64,000 bases of DNA. It comes from Candidatus Gastranaerophilales bacterium (lineage in GTDB: Bacteria; Cyanobacteriota; Vampirovibrionia; Gastranaerophilales; Gastranaerophilaceae). The DNA is taken from NCBI GenBank assembly GCA_944325525.1, contig CALVAK010000011.1:1-64000 (forward strand), in the 5' to 3' direction. Shown here piece by piece: positions 53,195 through 62,878 of the stretch. A program made the translations under genes and the position numbers. How positions within the stretch are numbered: position 1 is the first letter of the stretch; each line of letters opens with the position of its first letter. The notes below the pieces were generated by a model that did not search any database, had not been told where the DNA came from, and was given only the letters and a program-made list of their open reading frames with translations.

Positions 53195-56029
53195 ATGCGT
53201 ATGAATGACAAAATTATTATAAGAAAAGCAAATCAAAACAATCTGAAGAATATAAGTATTGAACTGCCAAAAAATGAGTTAATTGTTTTTACAGGAATTT
53301 CAGGTTCAGGTAAAAGTTCACTTGCTTTTGACACTATTTTTGCAGAAGGACAAAGGCGTTATGTAGAAAGTTTATCCAACTACGCAAGACAATTTTTAGG
53401 GCAGCTGGATAAACCTGATGTAGAAAGTATAGAAGGTCTTTCTCCCGCTATTTCGATAGATCAGAAATCAACAAGTAATAATCCAAGGTCAACAGTCGGT
53501 ACTGTTACTGAAATTTATGATTATTTAAGATTACTTTTTGCAAGAATAGGTACTCCTCATTGCCCAGAATGCGGCTGCGAAATTGCTCCTCAATCAATAG
53601 ATGAAATAATAGATAAAATATATACCCTTCCCGAAGGAACAAAAATTCAATTTCTTGCTCCTGTTGTAAGAGGTAAAAAAGGTGAATATACAAATCTAAT
53701 TGAAGAATTAAAACAAGAAGGTTTTGTAAGAGTCAGAATCGACGGAAAAATTTTAAATTTAGATGAAGATGAAATTGAATTAAACAAAACCCAAAAACAT
53801 ACAATAGAAGTAGTTGTTGACAGACTTATAATAAAAGAAAGTTCGAAATCAAGACTGACTGACAGTGCCCAGATAGCATTAGAAAAAGCTAACGGTCTTT
53901 TAATTGTTGATGTAATAGGCGGCCATGAAATGATTTTCTCCGAAAAGCTTGCATGTCCCAACTGCAACTTGAGTTTTGAAGAACTCGCCCCGAGAATATT
54001 CAGTTTTAACAGTCCATACGGAGCTTGCCCTACTTGCTCGGGTTTAGGGGCTCATTATGAAATGGATCCAGATTTGCTTATTCCGGATAAAACAAAATCT
54101 TTAAAAAACGGAGCTGTATATCCCTGGGCAAAAACAGGAAATCCTTATTATCAGGATATTTTAAACTCTGTTGCATCACACTTTGGAATTGATATGACAC
54201 TGCCTTTTGAAGATTTAACAGAAGAACAACAAAATATAATACTCTACGGAAGCGGGCATGAACTTGTAAAACTACGATTTAAAGAATTCGGAGGAACAAG
54301 ATATATAACTCATACAAGACCGTATCCGGGAATAATCCCTTATTACACAAATAAATATAATGAAACCACATCAGAAGAAACAAGAGATTATATCAGGGAA
54401 TATATGTCCCAAATCCCTTGCAATGATTGTAAAGGAGCAAGATTGAAGCCATTTTCCCTCTCTGTAACCATTATGGGGAAAAATATTTATGAAGTTACTC
54501 TCTTATCTGTTAAGGAAGCATACAAATTTTTCTCTGATTTATATCTTGAACTGGATGATTATAAACTCACTATTGCAAAACAAATTTTGGAAGAAATACG
54601 TGCAAGATTAAAATTTATGCTTGATGTAGGGCTTGATTATTTAAATCTTGCAAGAATGTCAGGAACATTATCAGGAGGGGAATCACAAAGAATAAGGCTT
54701 GCTACTCAAATAGGAAGCGGCCTTTCCGGAGTTCTTTATGTTTTGGATGAACCATCCATCGGTCTGCACCAGTATAATAATGATATGCTTATAAAAACCC
54801 TTATAAGATTACGCAATCTCGGAAATACACTAATCGTTGTTGAACATGATGAAGATACCATAAGAAGTGCAGATTATATTGTAGATATAGGACCGTATGC
54901 CGGAGTAAACGGAGGGAAAGTAATAGCACAAGGTTCTATAAACGACATTATAAATGCAAAAAAATCAATTACAGGCCAATATTTAAGCGGGGAAAAATAT
55001 ATTCCTGTTCCTTCAAAAAGAAGAGAAGGCAACGGAAAATTTTTGGAAATAAAAAATGCATACAAAAACAATTTAAAAAACATTAATGTAAAAATACCGC
55101 TCGGTAAACTTGTTGTTTTAACAGGTGTTTCAGGAAGCGGAAAATCTACTCTTATGCAGGATATTTTATATGAATATTCACTTCACGTTTTAAACAACAA
55201 CAAACCTAAACCGCAAGGTGTTGATACAATCGACGGTTTTGAAAATATTGATAAAGTAATATGTATTGACCAATCACCAATAGGAAGAACTCCAAGATCA
55301 AACCCTGCAACATATACAGATGTTTTTACACACATAAGAGAGTTGTTCTCAAAAACACCTGAAGCAAAAGTCAGAGGATATTCTCCCGGAAGATTCAGCT
55401 TCAACGTAAAAGGAGGAAGATGTGAAGCCTGTAAAGGTGACGGTTTAACAAGAATTGAAATGAACTTTTTGTCCGATGTTTATATAAAGTGCAACGTATG
55501 CAAAGGTCAAAGATATAACAGAGAAACTCTTGAGGTAAAATATAAGGGAAAAAATATTTCCGAAGTACTTGAAATGAGTATTGCACAAGCTCTTGAATTT
55601 TTTGAGAACATCCCTAAAATAAAATCACGGCTTCAAACATTAAATGATGTCGGATTAGGATATATGAAACTCGGACAGAGTGCAACAACACTATCAGGAG
55701 GAGAAGCCCAAAGAATTAAACTTGCAAGCGAACTAAATAAACGCTCAACAGGAAAAACTCTTTACCTTCTTGATGAACCCACAGTTGGTCTTCACTGGTA
55801 TGATTTGGATAAACTGCTAAAAATTATAAATAAGCTTGTGGATGCCGGTAATACAATATTAATAATCGAACATAATCTGGATTTAATAAAAACAGCAGAT
55901 TATATAATCGATTTAGGTCCTCAAGGCGGTGATAAAGGCGGAAATATTGTAGCTGAAGGCTCTCCGGAAGAAATCGCCAAGTGTAAACAATCTTATACAG
56001 GAATGTACCTAAAGAAAATATTAAAATAA
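53195..56029 (+). CDS. uvrA: Excinuclease ABC subunit A
   Basis: 944 aa. Two ABC ATPase halves: [35 protein letters not shown] and [18 protein letters not shown] as Walker A sites, [18 protein letters not shown] and [14 protein letters not shown] as signatures, LDEPSIGLH and LDEPTVGLH as Walker B. Zinc motifs [15 protein letters not shown] and CEACKGDG with CNVCKGQRY are present. It finds bulky DNA damage with UvrB. The second Met (53201) is an equally possible start. It follows hydE by 30 nt. Confidence 0.98.
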   Translation: MRMNDKIIIRKANQNNLKNISIELPKNELIVFTGISGSGKSSLAFDTIFAEGQRRYVESLSNYARQFLGQLDKPDVESIEGLSPAISIDQKSTSNNPRSTVGTVTEIYDYLRLLFARIGTPHCPECGCEIAPQSIDEIIDKIYTLPEGTKIQFLAPVVRGKKGEYTNLIEELKQEGFVRVRIDGKILNLDEDEIELNKTQKHTIEVVVDRLIIKESSKSRLTDSAQIALEKANGLLIVDVIGGHEMIFSEKLACPNCNLSFEELAPRIFSFNSPYGACPTCSGLGAHYEMDPDLLIPDKTKSLKNGAVYPWAKTGNPYYQDILNSVASHFGIDMTLPFEDLTEEQQNIILYGSGHELVKLRFKEFGGTRYITHTRPYPGIIPYYTNKYNETTSEETRDYIREYMSQIPCNDCKGARLKPFSLSVTIMGKNIYEVTLLSVKEAYKFFSDLYLELDDYKLTIAKQILEEIRARLKFMLDVGLDYLNLARMSGTLSGGESQRIRLATQIGSGLSGVLYVLDEPSIGLHQYNNDMLIKTLIRLRNLGNTLIVVEHDEDTIRSADYIVDIGPYAGVNGGKVIAQGSINDIINAKKSITGQYLSGEKYIPVPSKRREGNGKFLEIKNAYKNNLKNINVKIPLGKLVVLTGVSGSGKSTLMQDILYEYSLHVLNNNKPKPQGVDTIDGFENIDKVICIDQSPIGRTPRSNPATYTDVFTHIRELFSKTPEAKVRGYSPGRFSFNVKGGRCEACKGDGLTRIEMNFLSDVYIKCNVCKGQRYNRETLEVKYKGKNISEVLEMSIAQALEFFENIPKIKSRLQTLNDVGLGYMKLGQSATTLSGGEAQRIKLASELNKRSTGKTLYLLDEPTVGLHWYDLDKLLKIINKLVDAGNTILIIEHNLDLIKTADYIIDLGPQGGDKGGNIVAEGSPEEIAKCKQSYTGMYLKKILK

Positions 56030-56056
56030 AAAGAAGCATATAAATGCTTCTTTTTT
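56028..56056 (+). terminator. Terminator of uvrA
   Basis: A 12-bp stem (56028-56039 with 56044-56055), an ATAA loop and a T run, overlapping the uvrA stop codon. Confidence 0.85.
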
Positions 56057-56079
56057 AATTTTCTCTTTATTTTTTATTT

Positions 56080-56514
56080 TTAGTTAATATTTTCAGAAAT
56101 ATCAAGGCCTTCAGCTTCTCCGGCTTCATCATATTCGCCATTTTCTTTTATTTCGTCAGTTTTTTCTGTTTCATTTGTCTGAACTTCATTTAAAGCATCA
56201 ATAAAAGCTTTTTCAATAAGAATTTGCTTTTGTTTCTTTTCGTTATGATTATCAATTAGTTTACCGACTATAGCCCCTATTACTGCTCCGCCAAAAGCGA
56301 ATGCAGCGGCAATTGCACCAATCATTCCGGTCTTCACCAATACACCGGTTTTTGCTTTTAAACCATTTGCAACAGCTTCTTTTCCAGCATTAACAAAAAT
56401 GTCTTTACCTTCTTTTTTTGCAACATATGCAATTCTACCTGCAAAACCGGCTGCTGCACCAAGTTTCATTCCTTTTTGCGTTGCATTATCAGATTCTACT
56501 CTTGATATTTTCAT
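56080..56514 (-). CDS. Hypothetical protein with glycine-rich hydrophobic segments
   Basis: 144 aa. Two Gly/Ala-rich hydrophobic stretches (LGAAAGFAGRIAYVA, 18-32, and TGMIGAIAAAFAFGGAVIGAIVGKLI, 62-87) have GxxxG/glycine-zipper spacing and are followed by a basic and then a very acidic C-terminal tail (EYDEAGEAEGLDISEN). There is no signal peptide. Such segments can insert into or associate with membranes. No family is recognised. It is monocistronic between the uvrA terminator and the rpsA terminator. Confidence 0.65.
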   Translation of the reverse strand: MKISRVESDNATQKGMKLGAAAGFAGRIAYVAKKEGKDIFVNAGKEAVANGLKAKTGVLVKTGMIGAIAAAFAFGGAVIGAIVGKLIDNHNEKKQKQILIEKAFIDALNEVQTNETEKTDEIKENGEYDEAGEAEGLDISENIN

Positions 56515-56599
56515 TTATTTTCCTTTACTTTTCTCCTATTATAAACCGATAGGATATTATATTTTGCTTTTTTCTCCTCTTTTGTAAATATTTCTTAAT

Positions 56600-56636
56600 A
56601 AAAAAGGAAGGTTTAAAACAAACCTCCCTTTTTTGA
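56600..56636 (-). terminator. Terminator of ispH-rpsA
   Basis: On the minus strand a 14-bp stem with one mismatch (56621-56634 with 56601-56615) ends in a T run, just after the rpsA stop at 56651. Confidence 0.8.
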
Positions 56637-56650
56637 TTAAACAAATCATA

Positions 56651-57730
56651 TTATTTTTGTATATCCTTAACACTTAATGCAATTCTGTGTTCTTGAGGTG
56701 TGAACTTTTTAATTAAAACTTCAACTTCATCGCCTACATTATAAAGATTAAAGGGATTAGCATTAGCAGGTTCCATCTCAGAAGAAGGAAGCAGAGCTTC
56801 AACACCCGGATATATATTGATAAATGCACCGAATGAAGTTACTTTATTTACCGTCCCTTTTATAACCTGTCCTTCTTTAAACTCGTTTTCGATAGATTCC
56901 CAAGGATTTTCACCCATTCTCTTTAAACTTAAGCTTATACGTTTCATATCTGTATCAATCTTTAAGATTTTAACTTCAAGTTCCTGACCGAGAGAAATTA
57001 CATCAGAAGGATGTTTAATTCTTTGCCAGGAAATTTCAGAGATTGGCAATAATCCGTCAACACCATTTATATCAATAAATCCGCCAAAATCTGCTATTCT
57101 TACTACTTCACCTTTTACGACAGACCCTACTTCAAGTTTAGATATAATTTCATCAACAACCTGTTCTCTTTGCTCGGCAACAGCAAGTCTTTGAGATAAA
57201 ATTAATTTATTTCTCTTTGCATCGGCCTCCAAAACTTTAACTTCAATATCTTGACCGATTAATCCGTCAAAAGGAGCACCTGTTCTTAACTGACTTGCAG
57301 GAACAAATCCTCTAAGGTCAGAATATTCAACAATTACACCGCCTCTTACAATTAAAACAACCTTTGCTTTTATTGTTTCATTATTATATTTTGCATTTTG
57401 AAGTTCCTGCCATGCTTTTGCACAGGATAATTTCTTCAATGACAATATAATTCTGCCGTCATCTTCATCACTTTCTTCTTTTAAAATATAAAATTCTTTA
57501 ACATCATTAATAGCCAAATAATCAGAATAATTTTTATCATCAACCTGATTATTTGTTATTTCTCTGTTAGGCAAAAATGCTTCTGTCTTTGCTCCAATGT
57601 CAACAAGGAATCCATCATTTTCCTGCTTAATTACAATTCCTTTTACTACATCAGCCACTGAAAATTTGTAATTATAACTTTCTTCCAGCAATCTGACAAA
57701 ATCGTCTTTTTCACTAATTGTGTTTGTCAT
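56651..57730 (-). CDS. rpsA: Ribosomal protein S1 (four S1 domains)
   Basis: 359 aa with four S1 RNA-binding domains: about 20-90 (GIVIKQENDGFLVDIGAKTEAFLP), 105-172, 190-262 (GEVVRIADFGGFIDINGVDGLLPISEISW) and 278-348 (GTVNKVTSFGAFINIYPGVEALLPSSEM). It is shorter than the six-domain proteobacterial S1 and closer to the four-domain Gram-positive form. It helps mRNA bind the 30S subunit. It lies 14 nt after ispH; an ispH-rpsA linkage or fusion is known in several anaerobes such as clostridia. Confidence 0.93.
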   Translation of the reverse strand: MTNTISEKDDFVRLLEESYNYKFSVADVVKGIVIKQENDGFLVDIGAKTEAFLPNREITNNQVDDKNYSDYLAINDVKEFYILKEESDEDDGRIILSLKKLSCAKAWQELQNAKYNNETIKAKVVLIVRGGVIVEYSDLRGFVPASQLRTGAPFDGLIGQDIEVKVLEADAKRNKLILSQRLAVAEQREQVVDEIISKLEVGSVVKGEVVRIADFGGFIDINGVDGLLPISEISWQRIKHPSDVISLGQELEVKILKIDTDMKRISLSLKRMGENPWESIENEFKEGQVIKGTVNKVTSFGAFINIYPGVEALLPSSEMEPANANPFNLYNVGDEVEVLIKKFTPQEHRIALSVKDIQK

Positions 57731-57744
57731 TTTTTTATCCTTTC

Positions 57745-58593
57745 TTATATTTTTTCTATTTCTTTAATTACATTTTTTATTATGTTCTCAGGAGTTGATG
57801 CCCCTGCAGTTATTCCTATATTATTTGCTTTTTCAATTAATTCTTTATACTCTGCTAAATCTGTTTGAGTTTCTATATGAATTGTTTTTGTTATACCTGT
57901 CAAAATTTCTGCAAGGTGAGTAGTATTTGCACTCTGTTTACTCCCTACAACTATCATCAAATCCGAATTTTTCGCAAGCTCTTTTGCTTCTTGCTGCCTC
58001 ATTGATGTTGATTTACAGATTGTATTAAAAATTTTTAATTCATTTGATATCGGAATTAAATAGTTAACAACATCTTCCAAAAATTCAAGCCTTTGCGTTG
58101 TTTGAATAACAACCCCCACCCTTTTGTGTGATTTTATTTTCTCTTCAAGATTCTTTAACGTATCCAAATCAGGTATAACATATACATTTTCCGAATACAT
58201 TCTGGCATTTGCATTAATAGCAACAACTTCAGGATGTTCGGGTTTTCCTAAAATTAACACAAGAAAACCCTCTTGAGCCAGCTGTATAGCCTTTTGCTGC
58301 ACTTTCTTTACGTCAAGACAGGTTAAATCGACAACCTCAAATCCTTTGTCTGAAATCTCTTTTATTTTCTGAGGAGCCATACCGTGACTCCTTACTATAC
58401 ATATCCCATTTTCTTTTTCAGGCAGGCTGTCAACTGTCATTATACCTAATTCTTCCAACTCTTTTATTACATGAGAATTATGTATAAGCTCACCTAATAC
58501 CCATACTTTTTTGGATGCATTTTCCAGTTTTATTTTTTTTGTTGTTTCGACTGCTCTTTTAACTCCGTAACAAAAACCGGCACATTGAGCCAA
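57745..58593 (-). CDS. ispH: 4-hydroxy-3-methylbut-2-enyl diphosphate reductase (IspH/LytB)
   Basis: 282 aa from TTG at 58593. Last enzyme of the MEP pathway, giving IPP and DMAPP with a 4Fe-4S cluster. The three Cys ligands lie in AGFCYGVKRAVE, VVDLTCLDVKKVQ and FNTICKSTSMRQQEA, with GKPEHPEV and AGASTPENIIK. The start is open: there is no in-frame ATG before the upstream stop, and the conserved first strand (KKNIKLAQ) lies ahead of the TTG. A CTG at 58611-58609 with GGAAG 9 nt upstream would restore it. It leads rpsA in a two-gene operon. Confidence 0.94.
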   Translation of the reverse strand: MAQCAGFCYGVKRAVETTKKIKLENASKKVWVLGELIHNSHVIKELEELGIMTVDSLPEKENGICIVRSHGMAPQKIKEISDKGFEVVDLTCLDVKKVQQKAIQLAQEGFLVLILGKPEHPEVVAINANARMYSENVYVIPDLDTLKNLEEKIKSHKRVGVVIQTTQRLEFLEDVVNYLIPISNELKIFNTICKSTSMRQQEAKELAKNSDLMIVVGSKQSANTTHLAEILTGITKTIHIETQTDLAEYKELIEKANNIGITAGASTPENIIKNVIKEIEKI

Positions 58594-58781
58594 TTTGATA
58601 TTTTTCTTCAGTGTTCTAAACTTCCGTTCTTTAGACTAGCAGAATAATTAAATTCCACAGTTCTTTTTTTATAACACAAACATTTTTTCAATACAACAGA
58701 TATTTAGATTATTATGCAGAAACAATTATATGTTTTTGATATTATAATAAATATTGAAAGGTTAATTGCGGGGATATAAGA

Positions 58782-61376
58782 ATGGTTTTCATAAAAAAAT
58801 ATTTAAATAAAAAATATATTTTTCCTTTTATCGGTATATTAACAATTTTCTTTGCTTTCCTTTTCCTTTGTAATTATACGAAATATAATTTTCTTATTAG
58901 ACATGATAGATATTTCATTTTTTATGACATTCCATCCTTGTTTTCTTTTGGAAGATTCTGTTCACGATTATCCATAATTATACTCTTTAAAGTGATACCT
59001 TCGATTTTTACGCAGTTCAATTTAAATGATATTGAAAATACTATTGCAGCATATTTTAAAGCTTCTGTAATTATAATAATGGTGTATACTTATGTAAAAG
59101 TATTCTATATGTTTTCAAAAGAAAAAATGAAAGATTTTAGTAGAAAATCTTTCCCATTTGTTTTCCTGATAATTTTCTTTTTATTTTTTAATAATTACAA
59201 TATATGGCTTGATTCTATTCTGGAAATCGGAGACACTGTAACTTTTTTAGACTGGGGATTTAATCTTATTTTTTATTTCCTCTTTATGTATGTGTTAGCG
59301 AAAATCTTTATAAAAAAGAGGGTATTATCGACAAAACAGATGTTATTTGCTGTGTTCTTAGCATTTTTGCTAAGTATATCAAATGAAATGTACTGTGTAT
59401 CCGCTTTTATTTCTTTATCTATTCTGCTTTTTATTATGTTCTTCAGTTTTATTTTTCCTTTTGAAAAGATAAAACAATTAATAAAAAGAGTAAATTTCAG
59501 CAAATACAAACAGCTTTCTTTGATATATGAGGAAAACAATAATACGAAAAAACCTGAAAAAACCATTTTTTTTCAATTACTTTTTATACAGCTATCAATG
59601 GTTATAGGTGGTATTTTATTTTTCTTCTTATCAAATTATTCATCGTTAGAAAATGCCGGCGGCGGACATGTTGTTAACTGGCGGGAACAGATATTGCTTG
59701 TTCCTATAAATTTAAAACCATTCATAGAAGAATTTATTAATATATATATCTATCCTTATTTCTTGATATATTTAATAATATTACTCTCTATTTTATATAT
59801 TTTGTATAAAAAACCCGATAATAAAAGCATAAAATTATTGAGCTTTCTCTTTTTAATTTATGCAGGAGTATTAGCATTTATACTTGCATTAATATTCGGC
59901 GGAACAACAAATAACGGCGGTTTTTTCCTATCCCACGCTCCTTTTATATATTCATATATAAAAATATTATTGTTTATATGTGTTTTTCTTATTGGTTATA
60001 TAATGAATACACTGACAAGTTTAAAAGAAGAAGTAAACCAAAACAACTTTATTGTAGCAGTTATCTTTATATTAATTTTTTCCGTATTTTATAAATATGT
60101 TTTAGTTAATTATTTTAGTGACTATAAAAAATATATAAAACAAACTCATCTTAACAGGCAAGTTTCATATGTTTCAGACAAAATAGCTTTAATATCATAT
60201 AAATATGACGGAATAATACAACTGCCTTTTCCCTTCTATTTTACGTATCGTGATTTGCTATACATGTATGATTATAATAGCTCTTCTCAAGAAGACTTTG
60301 AATATTATATATTCAAAATACTAATTGAAGAAACAAGAAGAAACAGATCAAGAATATACACCTATGATTGCAACGATTATGAAAAATATTATGACAATAA
60401 ATACTTGGAATATATAAGAAACATATACAATATAAGACCAAACTATATGCTAATTGTTACAGATGGTGATTTAAGAAATAGAATAAAAGAAAAAAACATT
60501 AATTTTAAACTAACAGACAGAGAAAAGAAAAGATTAAAATTCAGTGATTTAAAATTTGAACCTTTTACATTAGATGAGATAAACGAAATAATAATAAAAA
60601 ACCCTGACAAAAACTGGGGCTATGCAGCAAGAGGCAGATATTATTATTTGAATAAGCAGTATAAAAAATCCATTGATGATTATACCAAAGCAATAAATTT
60701 AAAAGATGACATCTATTATCATTTATTGCGTGCAAATGTATACAGAGATGCCGGAATGCTGGAAAAAGCGTTAAAGGATTATGAAGTTGTTCTTAAATAT
60801 GACAGATTATCCCTTCTTCTTGCTGATAATGTAGCAAAAATAATGATAAAACTTAAAAAATACGAAGATGCTATTAAAATATATGATCGTTTAATACAAT
60901 TATTCCCTTTTGGTATTTTTCACGCTTACAAAGATTTCTACTACGAAAGAGCAGAATTAAAACAATTAACAGGCGATTATAAAGGAGCGGTAAAAGATTT
61001 TGAAAAGTCAGAAGAAATCAATCCTTATACATTCAAGTTTAATGTTAATTATAACATTGCAAATTTACAATTTAAATTAAAAAACTATAAAGATGCAGTT
61101 AATAATTATACAGAAGAACTTAATACCGGAAATTATTCTGCTGAAATATATTATTTAAGAGGTCTTGCATATATAAAACTAAAAAAATACAATCTTGCCG
61201 TGGATGATTTTATCAGTTATATGGAAAATACTGAAGAAGAAGATGAAAATTTAAAGAGAAACATTAAAGAAATAAAAAAATACATTAAGTTTATTAAAAG
61301 ATATGATAAACAAAATAAATATGAAGGGATTGAAAAAGCTGAAAGTATATTAAAAGAAGATTTCTTCTATATTTAA
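58782..61376 (+). CDS. Polytopic membrane protein with C-terminal TPR domain
   Basis: 864 aa. About ten to twelve membrane helices (residues about 13-450) contain long aromatic stretches and an NAGGGHVVNWREQILL loop. A soluble middle part follows, and from about residue 600 there are some six TPR repeats (WGYAARGRYYYLNKQYKKSIDDYTKAINLK, AEIYYLRGLAYIKLKKYNLAVDDF). The architecture recalls GT-C-type glycosyltransferases and DUF6056-like membrane proteins with a TPR tail, but I see no decisive catalytic motif. GGGG lies before the ATG. It is bounded by a terminator and convergent with the lysozyme-like gene. Confidence 0.65.
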   Translation: MVFIKKYLNKKYIFPFIGILTIFFAFLFLCNYTKYNFLIRHDRYFIFYDIPSLFSFGRFCSRLSIIILFKVIPSIFTQFNLNDIENTIAAYFKASVIIIMVYTYVKVFYMFSKEKMKDFSRKSFPFVFLIIFFLFFNNYNIWLDSILEIGDTVTFLDWGFNLIFYFLFMYVLAKIFIKKRVLSTKQMLFAVFLAFLLSISNEMYCVSAFISLSILLFIMFFSFIFPFEKIKQLIKRVNFSKYKQLSLIYEENNNTKKPEKTIFFQLLFIQLSMVIGGILFFFLSNYSSLENAGGGHVVNWREQILLVPINLKPFIEEFINIYIYPYFLIYLIILLSILYILYKKPDNKSIKLLSFLFLIYAGVLAFILALIFGGTTNNGGFFLSHAPFIYSYIKILLFICVFLIGYIMNTLTSLKEEVNQNNFIVAVIFILIFSVFYKYVLVNYFSDYKKYIKQTHLNRQVSYVSDKIALISYKYDGIIQLPFPFYFTYRDLLYMYDYNSSSQEDFEYYIFKILIEETRRNRSRIYTYDCNDYEKYYDNKYLEYIRNIYNIRPNYMLIVTDGDLRNRIKEKNINFKLTDREKKRLKFSDLKFEPFTLDEINEIIIKNPDKNWGYAARGRYYYLNKQYKKSIDDYTKAINLKDDIYYHLLRANVYRDAGMLEKALKDYEVVLKYDRLSLLLADNVAKIMIKLKKYEDAIKIYDRLIQLFPFGIFHAYKDFYYERAELKQLTGDYKGAVKDFEKSEEINPYTFKFNVNYNIANLQFKLKNYKDAVNNYTEELNTGNYSAEIYYLRGLAYIKLKKYNLAVDDFISYMENTEEEDENLKRNIKEIKKYIKFIKRYDKQNKYEGIEKAESILKEDFFYI

Positions 61377-61380
61377 TTAA

Positions 61381-61411
61381 AAAGGACAGCGATAGAGCTG
61401 TCCTTTAATTT
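61381..61411. terminator. Bidirectional terminator between convergent genes
   Basis: A perfect 10-bp stem (61381-61390 with 61397-61406) and a 6-nt loop. The T run is stronger on the minus strand, serving the lysozyme-like gene. Confidence 0.8.
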
Positions 61412-61426
61412 AGTTAAAAATATTAT

Positions 61427-62569
61427 CTATTTAAGTGCTTGAGCTTCATATTTTTCTGCAAGTCTTGTTACATTAACAGTAAACTGGTCATAATCGAAAC
61501 TTTCAGGATCAGTAAGAATTGTACCTATTTTATCAGCCAGCAGCCTGTCTAATTGCATGCCTGTTTCTTCTGTTCCTTTATTCCACGCATAAGCACAATA
61601 TTGTGTTTTTGTCATTTCTTGCCCGTCAGCTGTAAGGAAATATCTAATATAGTCTAAATCTGACTGTAATATTTTTATTTCAGGATTTTTTTCTGATAAA
61701 AGTTCATTTAACTTATTCAATTGAATTTCTTCATTATAATCTTCTTCTATTTTATCGCCTTTGACAGAACCATTTTGTGATAACATCCACTGTTTAAAAG
61801 TTGTGCGTATTTCTTCTTTTTCTTCATTTGTTGATGTATCATATACATCTTTTATATTATTTAAAACATCAAGTCCTTTTTGATATTTTTGTTCATCACT
61901 AAGCCCATCATTCAGCTGCTTTGAGATATTTTGATTTTCTTTTTCTAATTTATCTACGTAATTATCATAATTATCAAACAGGGCTGTAAGAACAACCATT
62001 GTAGCAATCGCAGATTTATCCGGTTCCGAATATAAATTATTTTTCGAAACACCTGTTGATTCAACTCCAAAATCATTTAATACTTGTTTTTGTTCATCAG
62101 TTAAAACATCACCATTTAAAAAATCATTAATTTTAATTTGAGTAAGTCCTGATGAAGAAGAACCTCCGCCAAAAATAGAATGAATTTTTTTTAAGAAAGA
62201 ACGCACAAAATGACCTAATCCTTCATTTTCTGATTTAAAGCCATCTTCTTCACCAAAACCTGTTTCCTGACTTGCTAGTGCTAAAGAAATACAAGCAAGT
62301 TTATCATATTCTTCTGAGCTTAATCCTAAACGACTGCTTAAGTCATCCTTATTGTCTATTAACCCGTTTAAGAAAGCCTCTCCAAACTCAGTTTCTTCGA
62401 TATTTTTTTCACTGAATGTTTGAGAAAAAGTTGTTCTTTCATCTTCTTGTTTTTCTGTAGTATAAAGAATGCTAATATTTTCAAGTTCTATATCATCATT
62501 TTCCTGTCTTGGTACAGTTGTTCCATACTTATCATAACAATTACCGGAAAGAGAATTAATTTCAGCCAT
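61427..62569 (-). CDS. Lysozyme/transglycosylase-fold-like protein without a signal peptide
   Basis: 380 aa from the ATG at 62569, which has GAGGTG 8 nt upstream; a longer start adds 18 residues and hides this site. Residues 90-345 have a spacing like lytic transglycosylases: ACISLALASQETGFG with a possible catalytic E102, SSGLTQIKIND (141-150), SAIATMVVLTALFDNY, and YCAYAWNKGTEE at the place of the usual AYNxG. The central insert is acidic and helical. The N-terminal 85 residues are polar with no signal or membrane helix. The fold is inferred from motif order only; the enzyme may be inactive. Confidence 0.5.
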   Translation of the reverse strand: MAEINSLSGNCYDKYGTTVPRQENDDIELENISILYTTEKQEDERTTFSQTFSEKNIEETEFGEAFLNGLIDNKDDLSSRLGLSSEEYDKLACISLALASQETGFGEEDGFKSENEGLGHFVRSFLKKIHSIFGGGSSSSGLTQIKINDFLNGDVLTDEQKQVLNDFGVESTGVSKNNLYSEPDKSAIATMVVLTALFDNYDNYVDKLEKENQNISKQLNDGLSDEQKYQKGLDVLNNIKDVYDTSTNEEKEEIRTTFKQWMLSQNGSVKGDKIEEDYNEEIQLNKLNELLSEKNPEIKILQSDLDYIRYFLTADGQEMTKTQYCAYAWNKGTEETGMQLDRLLADKIGTILTDPESFDYDQFTVNVTRLAEKYEAQALK

Positions 62570-62878
62570 ATTTTGCACCTCAAATATATAGTTTATTATT
62601 ACAGCCAACAGACCGCTGAACATCTTTTATAATATCAATCTCAAAATTTCACTAACTTTTCTTTTAATTATTTAGCTGCACAACATTTCTGCTCTTTTGT
62701 CATAATTACAGGATTTATTATGAAATTTTGTTCATATTAATAAATATTCTTTCGGCATAAAAATAAAAAACTTTAGTTTTAAGAAAATATTTATTAAACA
62801 TAAATTACACAATATTATTAATGATTTTTTCCAGTATAGACTTTTTGAGTTATACTTATTTTAAAAGAAGGCGAAAAA
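62570..62878. other. Intergenic region between the lysozyme-like gene and hydG
   Basis: 309 bp of AT-rich DNA between divergent genes. It contains the hydG promoter and an 11-bp inverted repeat (62738-62748 with 62786-62796, 37 bp apart). No small reading frame with a ribosome site and no RNA gene was seen. Confidence 0.6.
62828..62856 (+). promoter_or_regulatory. Promoter of hydG
   Basis: TTTCCA (62828-62833) and TATACT (62851-62856) are 17 bp apart, and AAGAAGGCG follows as ribosome binding site ahead of the ATG at 62879. Confidence 0.55.
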
